From an uncultured Acidobacteriota bacterium (GTDB taxonomy: Bacteria; Acidobacteriota; UBA6911; RPQK01; JAJDTT01), in the NCBI GenBank assembly GCA_951812665.1, contig CATOST010000026.1:127501-191500 (forward strand): a stretch of DNA of 64,000 bases. The letters run 5' to 3'. The notes beneath the pieces are model-generated. The model saw nothing but the letters and a program-made list of their open reading frames with translations. It was not told where the DNA came from and ran no database searches. Every line of letters begins with the position of its first letter. Position 1 is the first letter of the stretch. Made by a program: the position numbers and the translations under genes. Positions 1 to 9,474 of the stretch are shown here, piece by piece.

Positions 1-881
1 ATGACCAGAGCCTGATAGATCTCGTCTTCCCTGCTGAAGGGTGGATCCGGCACCGGGGTGGATACTCCGTTTTCGAAGACGACTTCTTCCTGTGACTCCG
101 TGAACTGAGGGAGAGCCCCCACCAGCTGTCCGTGCCGGTCGTAGGCGACGCTGAACCCATCGAAGGGAATGATGTTCTTCCCGTTGTCTCCGACTCCAAC
201 CGTGTTGACGTAGACCAGGGGCAAACCGTGACGCCGGATCTGGCCTCGGATCACCGAATCTCGAATGAAACGTTTGCCGTCCCGGCTTCCCGGATTGCTG
301 CCCACGAAGGGGCTGGCGTTAATGCAGAAGAGATAACGGGCCCCCTTCTCCCGATACAGGGAACACGGCTTGAGAGGATAGGACTCGTCCCACAGGTCCT
401 CGCAGATCAGTACGCCGATGGGAACGCTTCCCTGCCCTATGGGAATGGATACCGGCTCCACTTCCTCGCCAGGGACGAAGTAGCGTTTGTCGTCGAAATA
501 GCGATAGGCGGGAAGCAGTCTCTTCCGGACGACCTGTAGAAGTCGCCCGTGGCTCAGGACGGCTGCCGCGTTGTGGCGCACGACCCTCCCGTCGGGACCC
601 AGGCGGGCCTCGTCGAAATCGATGAAACCGACGATGGCGGAAATTCCGTGGCACGCGGGCAGAATCTCGTCCATCAAACACGTTCTGTTGGCCCGCAGGA
701 ACTCCAGGTTGATCAGAAGTTTCTCGTCGAGGCAGTAACCTGTCAGGCACATCTCCGGCAGAACAACCAGATCCGCTCCCCGCTCCCGGGCAGTCCGGAT
801 GGTCTCCACGATCTTCCTGCTGTTGCCCCGGATGTCACCCGTCTTCGGGTTGATTTGGGCCAGAGAAACCTTGAACCTCAT
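1..881 (-). CDS. nadE: Glutamine-dependent NAD(+) synthetase, N-terminal glutaminase part (partial)
   Basis: The reading frame starts at the ATG at 881 and runs off the left edge without a stop, so about 293 N-terminal residues are visible. It is a carbon-nitrogen hydrolase (nitrilase-fold) domain with the usual catalytic triad: Glu in LPEMCLTGY, Lys in VRKRLLPAY, and Cys in LICEDLWDE. These motifs, with the KTGDIRGN start, match the glutaminase domain of two-domain NAD synthetases, which feed ammonia to a C-terminal ATP-dependent amidation domain; that domain would lie outside the window. A stand-alone nitrilase-family amidase is possible but less likely given the ICEDLW motif. It is divergent from the next gene, with about 160 bp of shared upstream DNA. 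Cytoplasmic; no signal peptide. Confidence 0.82.
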   Translation of the reverse strand, partial: MRFKVSLAQINPKTGDIRGNSRKIVETIRTARERGADLVVLPEMCLTGYCLDEKLLINLEFLRANRTCLMDEILPACHGISAIVGFIDFDEARLGPDGRVVRHNAAAVLSHGRLLQVVRKRLLPAYRYFDDKRYFVPGEEVEPVSIPIGQGSVPIGVLICEDLWDESYPLKPCSLYREKGARYLFCINASPFVGSNPGSRDGKRFIRDSVIRGQIRRHGLPLVYVNTVGVGDNGKNIIPFDGFSVAYDRHGQLVGALPQFTESQEEVVFENGVSTPVPDPPFSREDEIYQALV

Positions 882-1044
882 GATCCTTGTCCTTCAACAG
901 CAGCCGAACGTCCTTCCGAGGCATCTCCCATATCAAGCTGAAGGCGCCTACAGGATATCGCCCTTTTCTATCGATGTGGATCGGACACCGGCTTGGGCGC
1001 TGCTGTGATATTCTCGATCCGGTCAATGGGCGATCCGGCCTCCC

Positions 1045-3777
1045 TTGAACACCCCAATCGAGAAACGCGGAATGTCGATTAGGCATTCCGGGTCGTTTCT
1101 CGCCTGCCTTTTGCTGATCATACTGCTCACTTCGCAAGCCCTGGCCGTCGTCGTCCTCAAGGTGGGCGAATCAGGTCGGACCGACCCTTTTCCGGGGAGT
1201 AGCGCCCGTCAGATCGCAAGAAATCGTGCCGGCCAATGGTTCCTGGCGTACCAGGGGAAGGGGGCGGATAACGTCGGAACCTACTTGTCCCTGTCCAGGA
1301 TTCCCGACCCCTCGTTTCAAGGTGACTTCCACTCCCCCGTCCTTCTGATCTCGGGGGACGACCGGGGAATCCTCGATTCGGGAGGAGGTGAGGTCCGGCT
1401 GGCCAGTCTTGTCATCGATGACTCGGACACCCTTCACGTGGTCTGGGAAAGCAGTCACCCCCCCGCGGTCTGGTACGCTCGTTGCCGGGTCTTCGCTCAG
1501 GACGCGTCCGACCTGATCGGAAACAGGAAGAATTGGACCGGACCCAGCGGAGAAGCCGGTCCCGTTCGAGTCGGCGATCCCAACCGTGACTCCTACCTGG
1601 GAGATTTGACTCTGGATCCAAACGGGGCCGTCTGGGTCGCCTATGGTGAAGCGGTTCCTGTCGGTCCCGGGTATACCTATCCCATTCGGGATCGGCTCAA
1701 GACCCGCAGGTTCGTCCTCTCCGGCCCGGAAGGCTACGAGATCTGGATGGCGCGGCTGTCCCGCGCCGGTTGGCGGCGAAAAAGGCTAACGCGCGCTGGT
1801 CCTGCCCGCCGCCCGGTGATGGATCTGGATCGCCAGGGCAGCCTTCATCTCCTCTTTGCCGGGGAGAGAGCCCATCTCTACTATCTTCGGTTTGCCAATT
1901 TTTTCTCTTCTTTCGAAGACCACACCGATCTGACGGCGACTCCTCCCCAGCCGCTCTGGTCCGGTACCGGTTACTTGGCCCTCAGTGTCGTGGGATGGGG
2001 CGAACGGGCTCTGGTGGTTTTCGAAAGAACCGGACATATTCCTGTCTGCGGCTACCACGACGGGGACCGTTGGAGCTTCCACGCTGTCAATCCCACTCAG
2101 GAGATCTGGCGGAACCCGATTCTGGTCCGGGACCACCACGGAACGGCTTGGCTCTTCTGGTCCAACGTCACGCGCGGCCACACGTTTTACGCACGCTGGC
2201 TCGGCCGTCGCTTCAGTGCGCCCTATGCTTCCCGTACGGTCATCGACGACATGAAGCCCGATTCCCGGGCCAGGACGACGGGTCCCACCTTGAGTCCTTT
2301 TCATACGGTCCAGAGGCCGGTCCGGGAAGGCTCCCGGCTCGGCATGGCGTTTTCGGGCAGCAATCCGTCCGGCGCTGTGTACTTCGACCAGATGCCGATA
2401 CCCGATCTTTCCGCTGAGGAGGGACGAAAGGTCCTGTTCCTGGACTTGGCCGAGGTAGCGGAGCTGGACGGCCTGATCGGGACCTTCCATCCCATGAGGA
2501 AGCATCCCTCCAATCCCGTCTTGCCCACCGGGCCCCCCGGAGCTCCCGATTCACGCCGGGCCCACGCTTACGGCGAGGTTCACTACGATGGGAACTTTTT
2601 TCGCATGTGGTATTCGGCATGGTCTCGCGAGGATACTCAAGCCCTTTTTGCCGGCACGGCCGGGCATCACGTGGGCTATGCGGAGAGCCTGGACGGCATC
2701 CATTGGACCAAGCCTTCACTGGGTCAGTATGAGTTCGGTGGGTCGACGGACAACAACATCGTGGATTTGGGAGAGCGGGACCACGGCGGACACGCGTACA
2801 TGCCAATGGTGGTTTTGGACCACCGGGAAAGCGACCCCAACCGGCGCTACAAGATGATCGTGGAGCAGCGGGGGCGCAACCTCCTGCTGGAGTCGCCGGA
2901 CGGAATTCGGTGGACCCCCGTGGCGCCCGTGGCGCAGAAGGGATGGTCCGATCAGCGGAGCCTCTTCTATGACACTATGGAGGGCGATCCGGAAAAGAAG
3001 TGGAAGGTCTACAGTCACTGCGGCTCCAGGGCCCCCATCGGATTGAGGAAGATCTGCCGAGATTGGAGCCGGGACCTTATCCACTGGACATCCGATCCCC
3101 GGAATCCGGTGGCCCATCCCCGAGCCAGCCAGGCAGTCGAGTACCACATGATTTCGGTCTGGATCGATTCAGAAATATACTTGGGCCTGGTGGACGGTTG
3201 GACCAAGACCCAGACGCAACCCCAGTACCTGATGGCCAGCCGCGACGGCGTCAACTTCGTCCACGTCTTCGACGGGCGTCCCGTCATCGGGTTGGGGAAT
3301 CCAGGGACCTGGGATTCGGGATGGATCTCTCCCGTGAACGTCCCCACTATGGTCGGCGATGAGGTCTGGGTCTACTACTCAGGGAGTCCCAATTCCATAG
3401 GACCTCACATGGAGGATTGGATCACCCGGCCCATGCAGACCGGTCTGGCCACGATTCGAAAGGACGGTTTCGTGAGTCTTCGAGTCGAAGAGGGCCGCCG
3501 GAAGGGGTCGCTGCTCACCATTCCCCTTTCGGGCGTCGACCGCAGATTGGAACTGGTGGTCAATGCTGACGGCCTTGCCCAGGGAAAGGGACGCATCTGG
3601 GTGGATTCGGTCGTCGACGATCAGGTCATGGGCACGAGTGCGGCCCTCAAACAGGACGGTGTGCGGATTCCCGTCCGCTGGAAGGGTGACCGCCCTCTCC
3701 TCCTGCCCGACGGGGAGGTTCGGCTCCGTTTTCGGTTGGAGGGGGAGGCAGCCCTCTACAGCTTTACATTACGATGA
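1045..3777 (+). CDS. Secreted two-module beta-propeller protein (sialidase-like plus GH32/43-like)
   Basis: A Sec signal peptide (hydrophobic LACLLLIILLTSQALA) follows a short basic N-terminus; the ATG at 1072 is an equally good start. The N-terminal half (about residues 40-440) reads like a BNR/sialidase-type propeller. From about residue 480 (motif FHPMRKHPSNPVLP) the protein becomes a five-bladed glycosidase-like propeller with repeats such as YAESLDGIHWTKP, LESPDGIRWTPV and MASRDGVNFVHV, and it ends in a beta-sandwich (VRLRFRLEG...LYSFTL). The second half is paralogous to the proteins at 10762-12336 and 18239-19807, which have only that half. It probably acts on extracellular glycans, but no catalytic residue assignment is safe. 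It leads a same-strand run through 7709. Confidence 0.75.
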   Translation: MNTPIEKRGMSIRHSGSFLACLLLIILLTSQALAVVVLKVGESGRTDPFPGSSARQIARNRAGQWFLAYQGKGADNVGTYLSLSRIPDPSFQGDFHSPVLLISGDDRGILDSGGGEVRLASLVIDDSDTLHVVWESSHPPAVWYARCRVFAQDASDLIGNRKNWTGPSGEAGPVRVGDPNRDSYLGDLTLDPNGAVWVAYGEAVPVGPGYTYPIRDRLKTRRFVLSGPEGYEIWMARLSRAGWRRKRLTRAGPARRPVMDLDRQGSLHLLFAGERAHLYYLRFANFFSSFEDHTDLTATPPQPLWSGTGYLALSVVGWGERALVVFERTGHIPVCGYHDGDRWSFHAVNPTQEIWRNPILVRDHHGTAWLFWSNVTRGHTFYARWLGRRFSAPYASRTVIDDMKPDSRARTTGPTLSPFHTVQRPVREGSRLGMAFSGSNPSGAVYFDQMPIPDLSAEEGRKVLFLDLAEVAELDGLIGTFHPMRKHPSNPVLPTGPPGAPDSRRAHAYGEVHYDGNFFRMWYSAWSREDTQALFAGTAGHHVGYAESLDGIHWTKPSLGQYEFGGSTDNNIVDLGERDHGGHAYMPMVVLDHRESDPNRRYKMIVEQRGRNLLLESPDGIRWTPVAPVAQKGWSDQRSLFYDTMEGDPEKKWKVYSHCGSRAPIGLRKICRDWSRDLIHWTSDPRNPVAHPRASQAVEYHMISVWIDSEIYLGLVDGWTKTQTQPQYLMASRDGVNFVHVFDGRPVIGLGNPGTWDSGWISPVNVPTMVGDEVWVYYSGSPNSIGPHMEDWITRPMQTGLATIRKDGFVSLRVEEGRRKGSLLTIPLSGVDRRLELVVNADGLAQGKGRIWVDSVVDDQVMGTSAALKQDGVRIPVRWKGDRPLLLPDGEVRLRFRLEGEAALYSFTLR

Positions 3778-3861
3778 GTTCGGTGCTCCCGGCGTCTGGG
3801 ACGAGGGAGGCCGTGGACGCAATTTCGAAAGGACCGGCAGGCCGGAGAAAAGGAGAGACGA

Positions 3862-5550
3862 TTGAAGCGCGAAATGAACAGGAGGCGATTTGTCGTCTCC
3901 ACCGCTGCCGGAGTGACCGCCGGTAAGGCCATTGCCGGATCTGCGGGTGCTGCGGCCTCTTCCAGTTCGCATTGGAAACACTATTCTCCCAGGGGTTCTC
4001 GACGGATCCTATATGTGAGCGACCCGTCCAGCATCGCCACTCATTATCTTCCCGATCCGGCGACCGAAGATTCGATTCGGGCTTGGGTCGATCAACTTTC
4101 GGCAGCCCGAGTCGATGTCTTTGTCCAAGAGGCCTACACGCAGGGCTGGACCACCTATTGGCGGGTGGACGGCCTGGAATATGACGCCCGGCCTCAGCAC
4201 CGTCGGTTCCTTCCCCTACTGGAACGGGGAGTGCAGCCCTTGGAGGTTCTACTGGATCAGAGTCACAAGCGCGGAATGGAGTTCCTGGCGGGAATCCGAA
4301 TCAACGACAACCACGGCCACATTTCTGTCGAGCAGGGCGTCGGGGCGGGAGCCCGATTTCTCCTCGACCACCCTGAATGGCAGATCCGGGAGCTGCCGCC
4401 GGGACCCTACTACAAGCTCAGCACTCCGTTGGACTTCACGTTTTCCCAGGTTCGCGACTACGTCGTCGGCGTCATGGGGCGCTTGGTCGATCGCTTTCCA
4501 GTCGACGGCTTGGAGCTCTGTTTCCGGGACCATCGTTATTTCCCTCCAGGGAAAGGGCCCGAGCGCAAGCATCTGATGACTGATCTGGTGGCGCGGAGCC
4601 GAGCCATTCTGGACGAAACGGGACGGCTGCGGAGGAAGAAGCTGCGCTTGGGTGCGCGTGTCTTCCAGACCCTGGACGAATGCCGGTCCCTGGGATTGGA
4701 TGTGGAGACCTGGATTTCCCGAGGGCTGATCGACTTCGTCGCCCCCAACGACACCATGCACACCGAACCCAACGTCCGTTACGAGGAATTTCGCCGTCTG
4801 ACTCACAACGGCAACTGTCTCCTCTATCCGGGACTGCTTCCCTGGACCAGCCAGCGCATGCGGAGACGTCTTGGCAATCGCCACATGTCCTTGGATCAGC
4901 AGCGGGCGGCGGCCGCCAACATGTACGGGGCGGGAGCCGACGGGATCAGCTTCTACAATCATTTCGTCACCCTGTCCTGGGCCCCCTTCTATCCGCATCT
5001 GCTCCGGGAGCTGGCCGCGGTGCGGCATCCGGAGTTGGTGATGGCGGGTGATCGGCACTACGTCTTCGAGCCTTCATGGGGGGGTAGCCTCGGGTTCGGA
5101 AAGGACCGGGCCTCCACCGGAGCGGTCAAGGCGGATCGTCTTCTTCTCGAAAGGAGACCGGGGTCGACGGGCGCTTTTCGTTTTCGGGTCTGCGAACACC
5201 TCGGCCAGTCGCGAGGTGCGATGCTCCTTTTTCGGGCCTATGGAGCCGGCGAGGAGGACCGAATGGAGGTCCGAATCAACGGCGCCCAAGTGGACGACCG
5301 GGCGATCCGTGCTCGCTCGGATGAATCACGAACCGACTTGCGAGCCGTGGTGGACCCATCCTCCACGAAATCTTCCGGACTGCCGCCGGTCCCCGAACTG
5401 CCGGGTGAGTACCGGACCTTCTGGTTTGACCTGACGGAACCGCCCGCCCGATTCGGGGATAATCAGTTGGAAGTGACTTTGGTGGAGGCGTCTCCATCCT
5501 CCGGTGAAGATATCCTCATCGATGAGTTGGAGGTGTTCGTCAAGGCATAG
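3862..5550 (+). CDS. Tat-exported TIM-barrel glycoside-hydrolase-like protein
   Basis: The N-terminus has a twin-arginine-type leader (MNRRRFVVSTAAG) followed by an Ala-rich hydrophobic stretch, so export through Tat is likely; the second Met (MNRRRF) could be the real start. The body resembles GH10-like putative glycosidases with a TIM barrel: VDVFVQEAYTQGW, GMEFLAGIRINDNHG, FPVDGLELCFRDH, GLIDFVAPNDT and GADGISFYNHF are typical strand ends. A C-terminal beta-sandwich (about residues 410-562) contains VRINGAQVDD and DNQLEVTLVEA. It is paralogous to the protein at 19826-21544 in barrel layout and in the C-terminal module. Substrate unknown. It lies 84 bp after the propeller gene and 29 bp before the next gene, which fits co-transcription. 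Confidence 0.72.
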   Translation: MKREMNRRRFVVSTAAGVTAGKAIAGSAGAAASSSSHWKHYSPRGSRRILYVSDPSSIATHYLPDPATEDSIRAWVDQLSAARVDVFVQEAYTQGWTTYWRVDGLEYDARPQHRRFLPLLERGVQPLEVLLDQSHKRGMEFLAGIRINDNHGHISVEQGVGAGARFLLDHPEWQIRELPPGPYYKLSTPLDFTFSQVRDYVVGVMGRLVDRFPVDGLELCFRDHRYFPPGKGPERKHLMTDLVARSRAILDETGRLRRKKLRLGARVFQTLDECRSLGLDVETWISRGLIDFVAPNDTMHTEPNVRYEEFRRLTHNGNCLLYPGLLPWTSQRMRRRLGNRHMSLDQQRAAAANMYGAGADGISFYNHFVTLSWAPFYPHLLRELAAVRHPELVMAGDRHYVFEPSWGGSLGFGKDRASTGAVKADRLLLERRPGSTGAFRFRVCEHLGQSRGAMLLFRAYGAGEEDRMEVRINGAQVDDRAIRARSDESRTDLRAVVDPSSTKSSGLPPVPELPGEYRTFWFDLTEPPARFGDNQLEVTLVEASPSSGEDILIDELEVFVKA

Positions 5551-5579
5551 ATTTCCCCTTCCCTGAAAGAGAGGTTCCC

Positions 5580-7091
5580 ATGAGAAATCGCCGGGAAGCG
5601 CCGTATTGGATCGAAACGCTCGGTTTGCTTGCACTATGTTCTCTGGCCGCTTGCGGCTCCCATCCGCCGCCGGCAGAGACACCGTCGACGCCGCTTCCCG
5701 ATAGCGGGATCATCGACGTGACGCGGAGTTCCCCAGACCTGCGTTTTCCCGAAAACACCCCGGAAGGTGCGACCTGGGTCTACCAATTGGGATTGCCTCT
5801 CCAGTTGGGCCCGAACACCGGCGGGTATCTGTGCAACATCCGGGTTGCGGGCGCGAAGGGCACCGACTTCGAGAACGGCTCCGACCTGATCCCCTTCGAC
5901 GATATCACCGGTCTGAAACCGGACCGCGCCGTCCCCATCACCCGCAACCACAACGAGCCAAACCCCAATTCCAAGCCGCCCAATCAGGAAGCCATCATGG
6001 TGAAGTATCCGGTCATGGGAGGTTTCGTTCCTTTCGGCGCGAAACGGGCGGACGGCTCCCCTCACCCTCGCGCCGGCACCGGCTTCGGCCTCAACCAGTC
6101 CATCGCCTGGAGGACCACTATCGAAGGGCCCCCGCCCTACGGGGTGAACATGTTCGGCCGGAATCCCAAAACCTCGGTGTTCGAAGACATGAGCCAGATG
6201 TACTCCTACCTGGAACTTCATCAACTGGCCTACGACGGCGAGACCTTCAGCGTGGCGAGTAGCGAGCGGGTCTCGCAGGAATCCCTGCATCCGGGCTGGC
6301 GGCTGACCGCGAGCCTGATGACGGCGATTCCCGACGGCGACGATCTTCTCTTTGCCATGAAGGGCAACCAGCCAGGCGAGACCGGTGGCTCGGGGTTGGC
6401 GCGCTGGAGGCGTACGCAGGGTGCATGGAGAATCGTCTCCTACGTTCCTGTCACGGGTCAGGACGGCTCCTTCGAGGCCAGCGCCGTGCGCGACCAGGAC
6501 GGTTCCATCCTCTTTTCTGCCCGGGGCAACGGGAGTCCCGGGGTTTTTGAGGCCTCCGAGACCCGAACGGCCCCTCACGACATCCGAGTCTGGCGCTCGA
6601 AAGACAACGGTGAGACCTGGGAGAAAGTCGTCCACGTCAGGGGCCTGATCTCGGCGACTCCCATCGTCCTGAACAGTGCGGCCGACGGGACACCCTATAT
6701 CGCTTCCAATCTCTATGAAGTCTTCATGGAGGGTCTGGACCGGATCAAACTGGTGAAGGATTCGCGAGGGAGCCCCTTATGGGGGGGACGCAGCCGAAAT
6801 ACCCTCTGCCTCTGGCCCTTGAACCAGGAACGGACCGGGTTGCTCGAGCCCCTGGTTGCCCGGGACCTGAGAAAGGAATTCGGACCTGCCCCAGGCGGCA
6901 CGGCTTGGCGGGTGGATCACCCCGTTGCCGTCACGCTGCGCTTGGCCGACGGCAAATGGCGAAACGTGATCGCGCTCCGGATCCTGGAGTACGGAGAGTT
7001 GACCCATATGCAAGACCCGACGTCCCACACGGGTGCCTATCTGGAAGAGGTGATCTCGGCCGGAGAACCGATTCCCGTGTGGAACTTCTGA
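5580..7091 (+). CDS. Lipoprotein with BNR/sialidase-like beta-propeller
   Basis: The leader ends in a lipobox (LAAC, Cys25), so this is probably a membrane-anchored lipoprotein. At least one clear Asp-box (WRSKDNGETWEK) and the strand pattern suggest a six-bladed sialidase-like propeller of about 470 residues. The motif VWRSKDNGETW and the surrounding blades match BNR-repeat exo-sialidase-like proteins, but the FRIP arginine motif of true sialidases is not seen, so the enzymatic role is open. The start lies right behind GAGAGG (positions 5567-5572), a good ribosome binding site. It is third in the same-strand cluster 1045-7709. Confidence 0.68.
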   Translation: MRNRREAPYWIETLGLLALCSLAACGSHPPPAETPSTPLPDSGIIDVTRSSPDLRFPENTPEGATWVYQLGLPLQLGPNTGGYLCNIRVAGAKGTDFENGSDLIPFDDITGLKPDRAVPITRNHNEPNPNSKPPNQEAIMVKYPVMGGFVPFGAKRADGSPHPRAGTGFGLNQSIAWRTTIEGPPPYGVNMFGRNPKTSVFEDMSQMYSYLELHQLAYDGETFSVASSERVSQESLHPGWRLTASLMTAIPDGDDLLFAMKGNQPGETGGSGLARWRRTQGAWRIVSYVPVTGQDGSFEASAVRDQDGSILFSARGNGSPGVFEASETRTAPHDIRVWRSKDNGETWEKVVHVRGLISATPIVLNSAADGTPYIASNLYEVFMEGLDRIKLVKDSRGSPLWGGRSRNTLCLWPLNQERTGLLEPLVARDLRKEFGPAPGGTAWRVDHPVAVTLRLADGKWRNVIALRILEYGELTHMQDPTSHTGAYLEEVISAGEPIPVWNF

Positions 7092-7139
7092 AGCAGTTGG
7101 ACGGGGAGAAGCGAGGAAAGAGAGATTGTAGGAGGTCAC

Positions 7140-7709
7140 ATGTGGAGATCTGAGAAAAAAAGGAGAGGTTTCTTGAAGTCTTCGGCCGCCGGAGTCCCGG
7201 CGCTGGCCCTGATCCTGAAGGAAGCGGTGCTGGGAGTGCCGGCTGTGAGGCCCGTCGAGGGGCACAAACAGCGATCCCGGCGGGTTCGATGGGACTGGCT
7301 CCCACCGGCGGGAACTCCGGGAAGTCCCATCAAGGACCAGGATCACCCGTGGCCCAAGGCCGAGAATGGGGATTTGCGGGCTTATGATCCCCACTTGGAA
7401 TGCGAGCACGTCGCCTTCTCCATCGGTCACCTGAAGCCGGGCCAATCGGTGGGCCACCACACCCACGAGAAGGCGGAAGAGACTTATATCCTGATGCAGG
7501 GCCGGAGCCGGATCCGAGTCGGTGATACCGTGGTGGAGGCCAAGGCCTTCGATGCCTTCCGTTTTCCCGCCGACGTGCCCCGGTCCGTCTACAATCACAC
7601 CCAAGAGGACTGCTGGTGGGTCTTCATCGGTACTCCTCCCGACGAGTACTACCGGGAGGGCTCGCTAAGAGACCGGGCTCGAAAGAACAAGTTGGGAGAG
7701 TCGTTGTAG
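7140..7709 (+). CDS. Exported cupin-domain protein
   Basis: A short basic N-terminus (EKKRRGFLKSSAAGVPALAL) resembles a Tat-type leader but has only a weak twin-arginine motif. Residues about 95-165 form one cupin barrel: motif 1 is LKPGQSVGHHTHEKAEETYILMQG, with His-x-His and Glu metal ligands; motif 2 (FRFPADVPRSVYN) is recognisable, with an Asn where a ligand His is often found. The C-terminal tail (WWVFIGTPPDEYY) is typical of small cupins linked to sugar or secondary metabolism. It is the last gene of the same-strand cluster and converges on the oxidoreductase gene that follows. Function beyond metal-dependent cupin is not deducible. Confidence 0.72.
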   Translation: MWRSEKKRRGFLKSSAAGVPALALILKEAVLGVPAVRPVEGHKQRSRRVRWDWLPPAGTPGSPIKDQDHPWPKAENGDLRAYDPHLECEHVAFSIGHLKPGQSVGHHTHEKAEETYILMQGRSRIRVGDTVVEAKAFDAFRFPADVPRSVYNHTQEDCWWVFIGTPPDEYYREGSLRDRARKNKLGESL

Positions 7710-7804
7710 AGCGTAGCCTTGGCTGCGACGCGGCGTGGGACCCCTGAGCCGTGTTGCTCCGAACGCGGCTTCCGGCACGTCATGCGGGATTGGGAACTTC
7801 CGGT

Positions 7805-9196
7805 TCAGACCTTGTCGGGGACGACGTAGGGCTCCCGATAGGATCGGGTCAGTAGGCGATTGGCCTCTTCATCCCCCGCGAACCGGTGAGTCGCGGCATC
7901 GTATCTCAGTTCCCTTCCCAACCTGAGGGAAAGGTTGGCCATGATGCAGTGGCCCGCGGAAAGCACTCCGTCCTCCAGTCCCGCCGTCAGGATCTCCGGG
8001 CGCCCCGATCGGACCGCATCAATGAAGTTACCGAAGTGATCCAGGTGCTCCAAGATTCCCTGATCCGGTTCGGGTTCGGGGTTGCGGCCCAGAAAAAGCT
8101 GATACTCACAACCGTAGTGTTTAGCCAACTGGCGGGGCGCCTCTTCGCGTCCGCCGTCCTGACTCGGTTTAAGATGGAGATACCCCTGGCTCCCATAGAA
8201 ACTCCATGATAATTCGTCGAGCCACCTGTGTCTGGGATCCGGGCCGCCGGGCCGCCGGGGCTTCACTCTTCCCTGCGCCGAGTAGAGGTTGCGTACCTCG
8301 CCGGTGAGCAGCGTCCCATCGTCGTACCGGAAGGTGGCCTTCTGAGCGTTCGGGGTCTCTCCCTGGTCAGGCGGACCATAGCGCCCACCCACCGAATGGA
8401 TCCGCGCCGGCAGATCCTTGCCCAGGCACCAGCGGGCGATGTCCAACAGATGGACGCCGTTGGTCGCCAGCTCGCCGTTGCCGAAATCCCAAAACCACTG
8501 CCAGTTGTAGTGCACGAGATTGGCGTGGTAGGGCCTCTTTTCGGCCGGACCCAACCACAGGTCCCAATCTAGCCAGGAAGGGACTGGCTCCGGCTCCTTG
8601 AAACCGATGGACTCTCGGGGATTGGGAAGGTCGAAGCTGGCCCAATAGACCTCGCCGATGGCCCCCTCCCGGATCAACTGGGCCGCCTTCCGAAAGGAGC
8701 CGTTGGAGCGCCGTTGAGTTCCCGTCTGGACGATGCGGCCGTATTTCCGGGCCGCCTCCAACATCTTTCTCCCCTCGAAGAGGTTGTGACAGACCGGCTT
8801 TTCGACGTAGACGTGCTTTCCCGCCTGGCAGGCCCAGATGGTGGCCAGGGCGTGCCAATAGTCGCAACTGGCGATGACGACGGCATCGATCTCCGGGTCG
8901 TCCAGGATCCGGCGCAGGTCCACTTCGGTCCGGGCTCGCTTGCCGGTCTTCTTCTCCAGTTCGACTGCCGTTCCCTCCATCCGCCGCCGGTCGGGATCGG
9001 AGATGACCGACACCTCCACGCCCGGCAGGTCGCTGGCCTCGTACATCAAGCCGCGGCCTCGGATGCCGGCCCCAATGAGTCCCACCCGGATTCGATCGCC
9101 CGCTCCGATCCACGCTGAAGACAGACGGGTAGTGGAGCTTCCGATGAGAAGCGTCGAGGAACCCTTGAGGAAATTGCGCCGTCCGATTTCAGTCAT
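7805..9196 (-). CDS. Tat-exported Gfo/Idh/MocA family oxidoreductase
   Basis: The N-terminus has a Tat leader (GRRNFLKGSSTLLIGSS). A Rossmann NAD(P)-binding motif follows at about residue 38 (VGLIGAGIRGRG), then the family signature EKPVCHNLFEG and a C-terminal alpha/beta domain with FGNGELATNGVHLLDIARW. Exported members with this leader are abundant in Acidobacteriota and Planctomycetota and act in sugar or cyclitol oxidation, probably with tightly bound cofactor. It is convergent with the cupin gene and divergent from the tRNA. Substrate unknown. Confidence 0.88.
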   Translation of the reverse strand: MTEIGRRNFLKGSSTLLIGSSTTRLSSAWIGAGDRIRVGLIGAGIRGRGLMYEASDLPGVEVSVISDPDRRRMEGTAVELEKKTGKRARTEVDLRRILDDPEIDAVVIASCDYWHALATIWACQAGKHVYVEKPVCHNLFEGRKMLEAARKYGRIVQTGTQRRSNGSFRKAAQLIREGAIGEVYWASFDLPNPRESIGFKEPEPVPSWLDWDLWLGPAEKRPYHANLVHYNWQWFWDFGNGELATNGVHLLDIARWCLGKDLPARIHSVGGRYGPPDQGETPNAQKATFRYDDGTLLTGEVRNLYSAQGRVKPRRPGGPDPRHRWLDELSWSFYGSQGYLHLKPSQDGGREEAPRQLAKHYGCEYQLFLGRNPEPEPDQGILEHLDHFGNFIDAVRSGRPEILTAGLEDGVLSAGHCIMANLSLRLGRELRYDAATHRFAGDEEANRLLTRSYREPYVVPDKV

Positions 9197-9390
9197 CCCA
9201 ATGCTTTGCGGAACAATCGGTGACCGTTCGGATACTTGGCCAAAGTGCTTTTCGGTTTCCGAATGGACCGTCTCCGATGTTGATCATGAAGTTGGTGCCG
9301 GCGACCAGTCTGCCCCCTAAAAACGGCAACTGCAACGATGGAGGAATCTTCCGGACCGAGTTCAATTCTGCTAAACTCCCGGCACCCGAA

Positions 9391-9464
9391 GCGCCCGTAG
9401 CTCAGTTGGATAGAGCGTTGGTCTACGAAACCAAAGGCCGCAGGTTCGAGCCCTGCCGGGCGCG
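9391..9464 (+). tRNA. tRNA-Arg (anticodon ACG)
   Basis: The acceptor stem GCGCCCG pairs perfectly with CGGGCGC. The D-arm is GCTC/GAGC. The anticodon stem TTGGT/ACCAA encloses the loop CTACGAA, giving anticodon ACG at 9425-9427. The T-arm GCAGG/CCTGC encloses the loop TTCGAGC. No CCA is encoded; the sequence runs straight into a coding frame on the same strand. A weak -10-like TAAACT lies at 9372-9377, with no convincing -35. Confidence 0.95.
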
Positions 9465-9474
9465 TTTCATCCCC

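Noticed and set aside
132-539. + strand open frame in the first 600 bp
   Set aside because: It is antisense to the NAD synthetase glutaminase domain, whose catalytic residues are clear on the minus strand.
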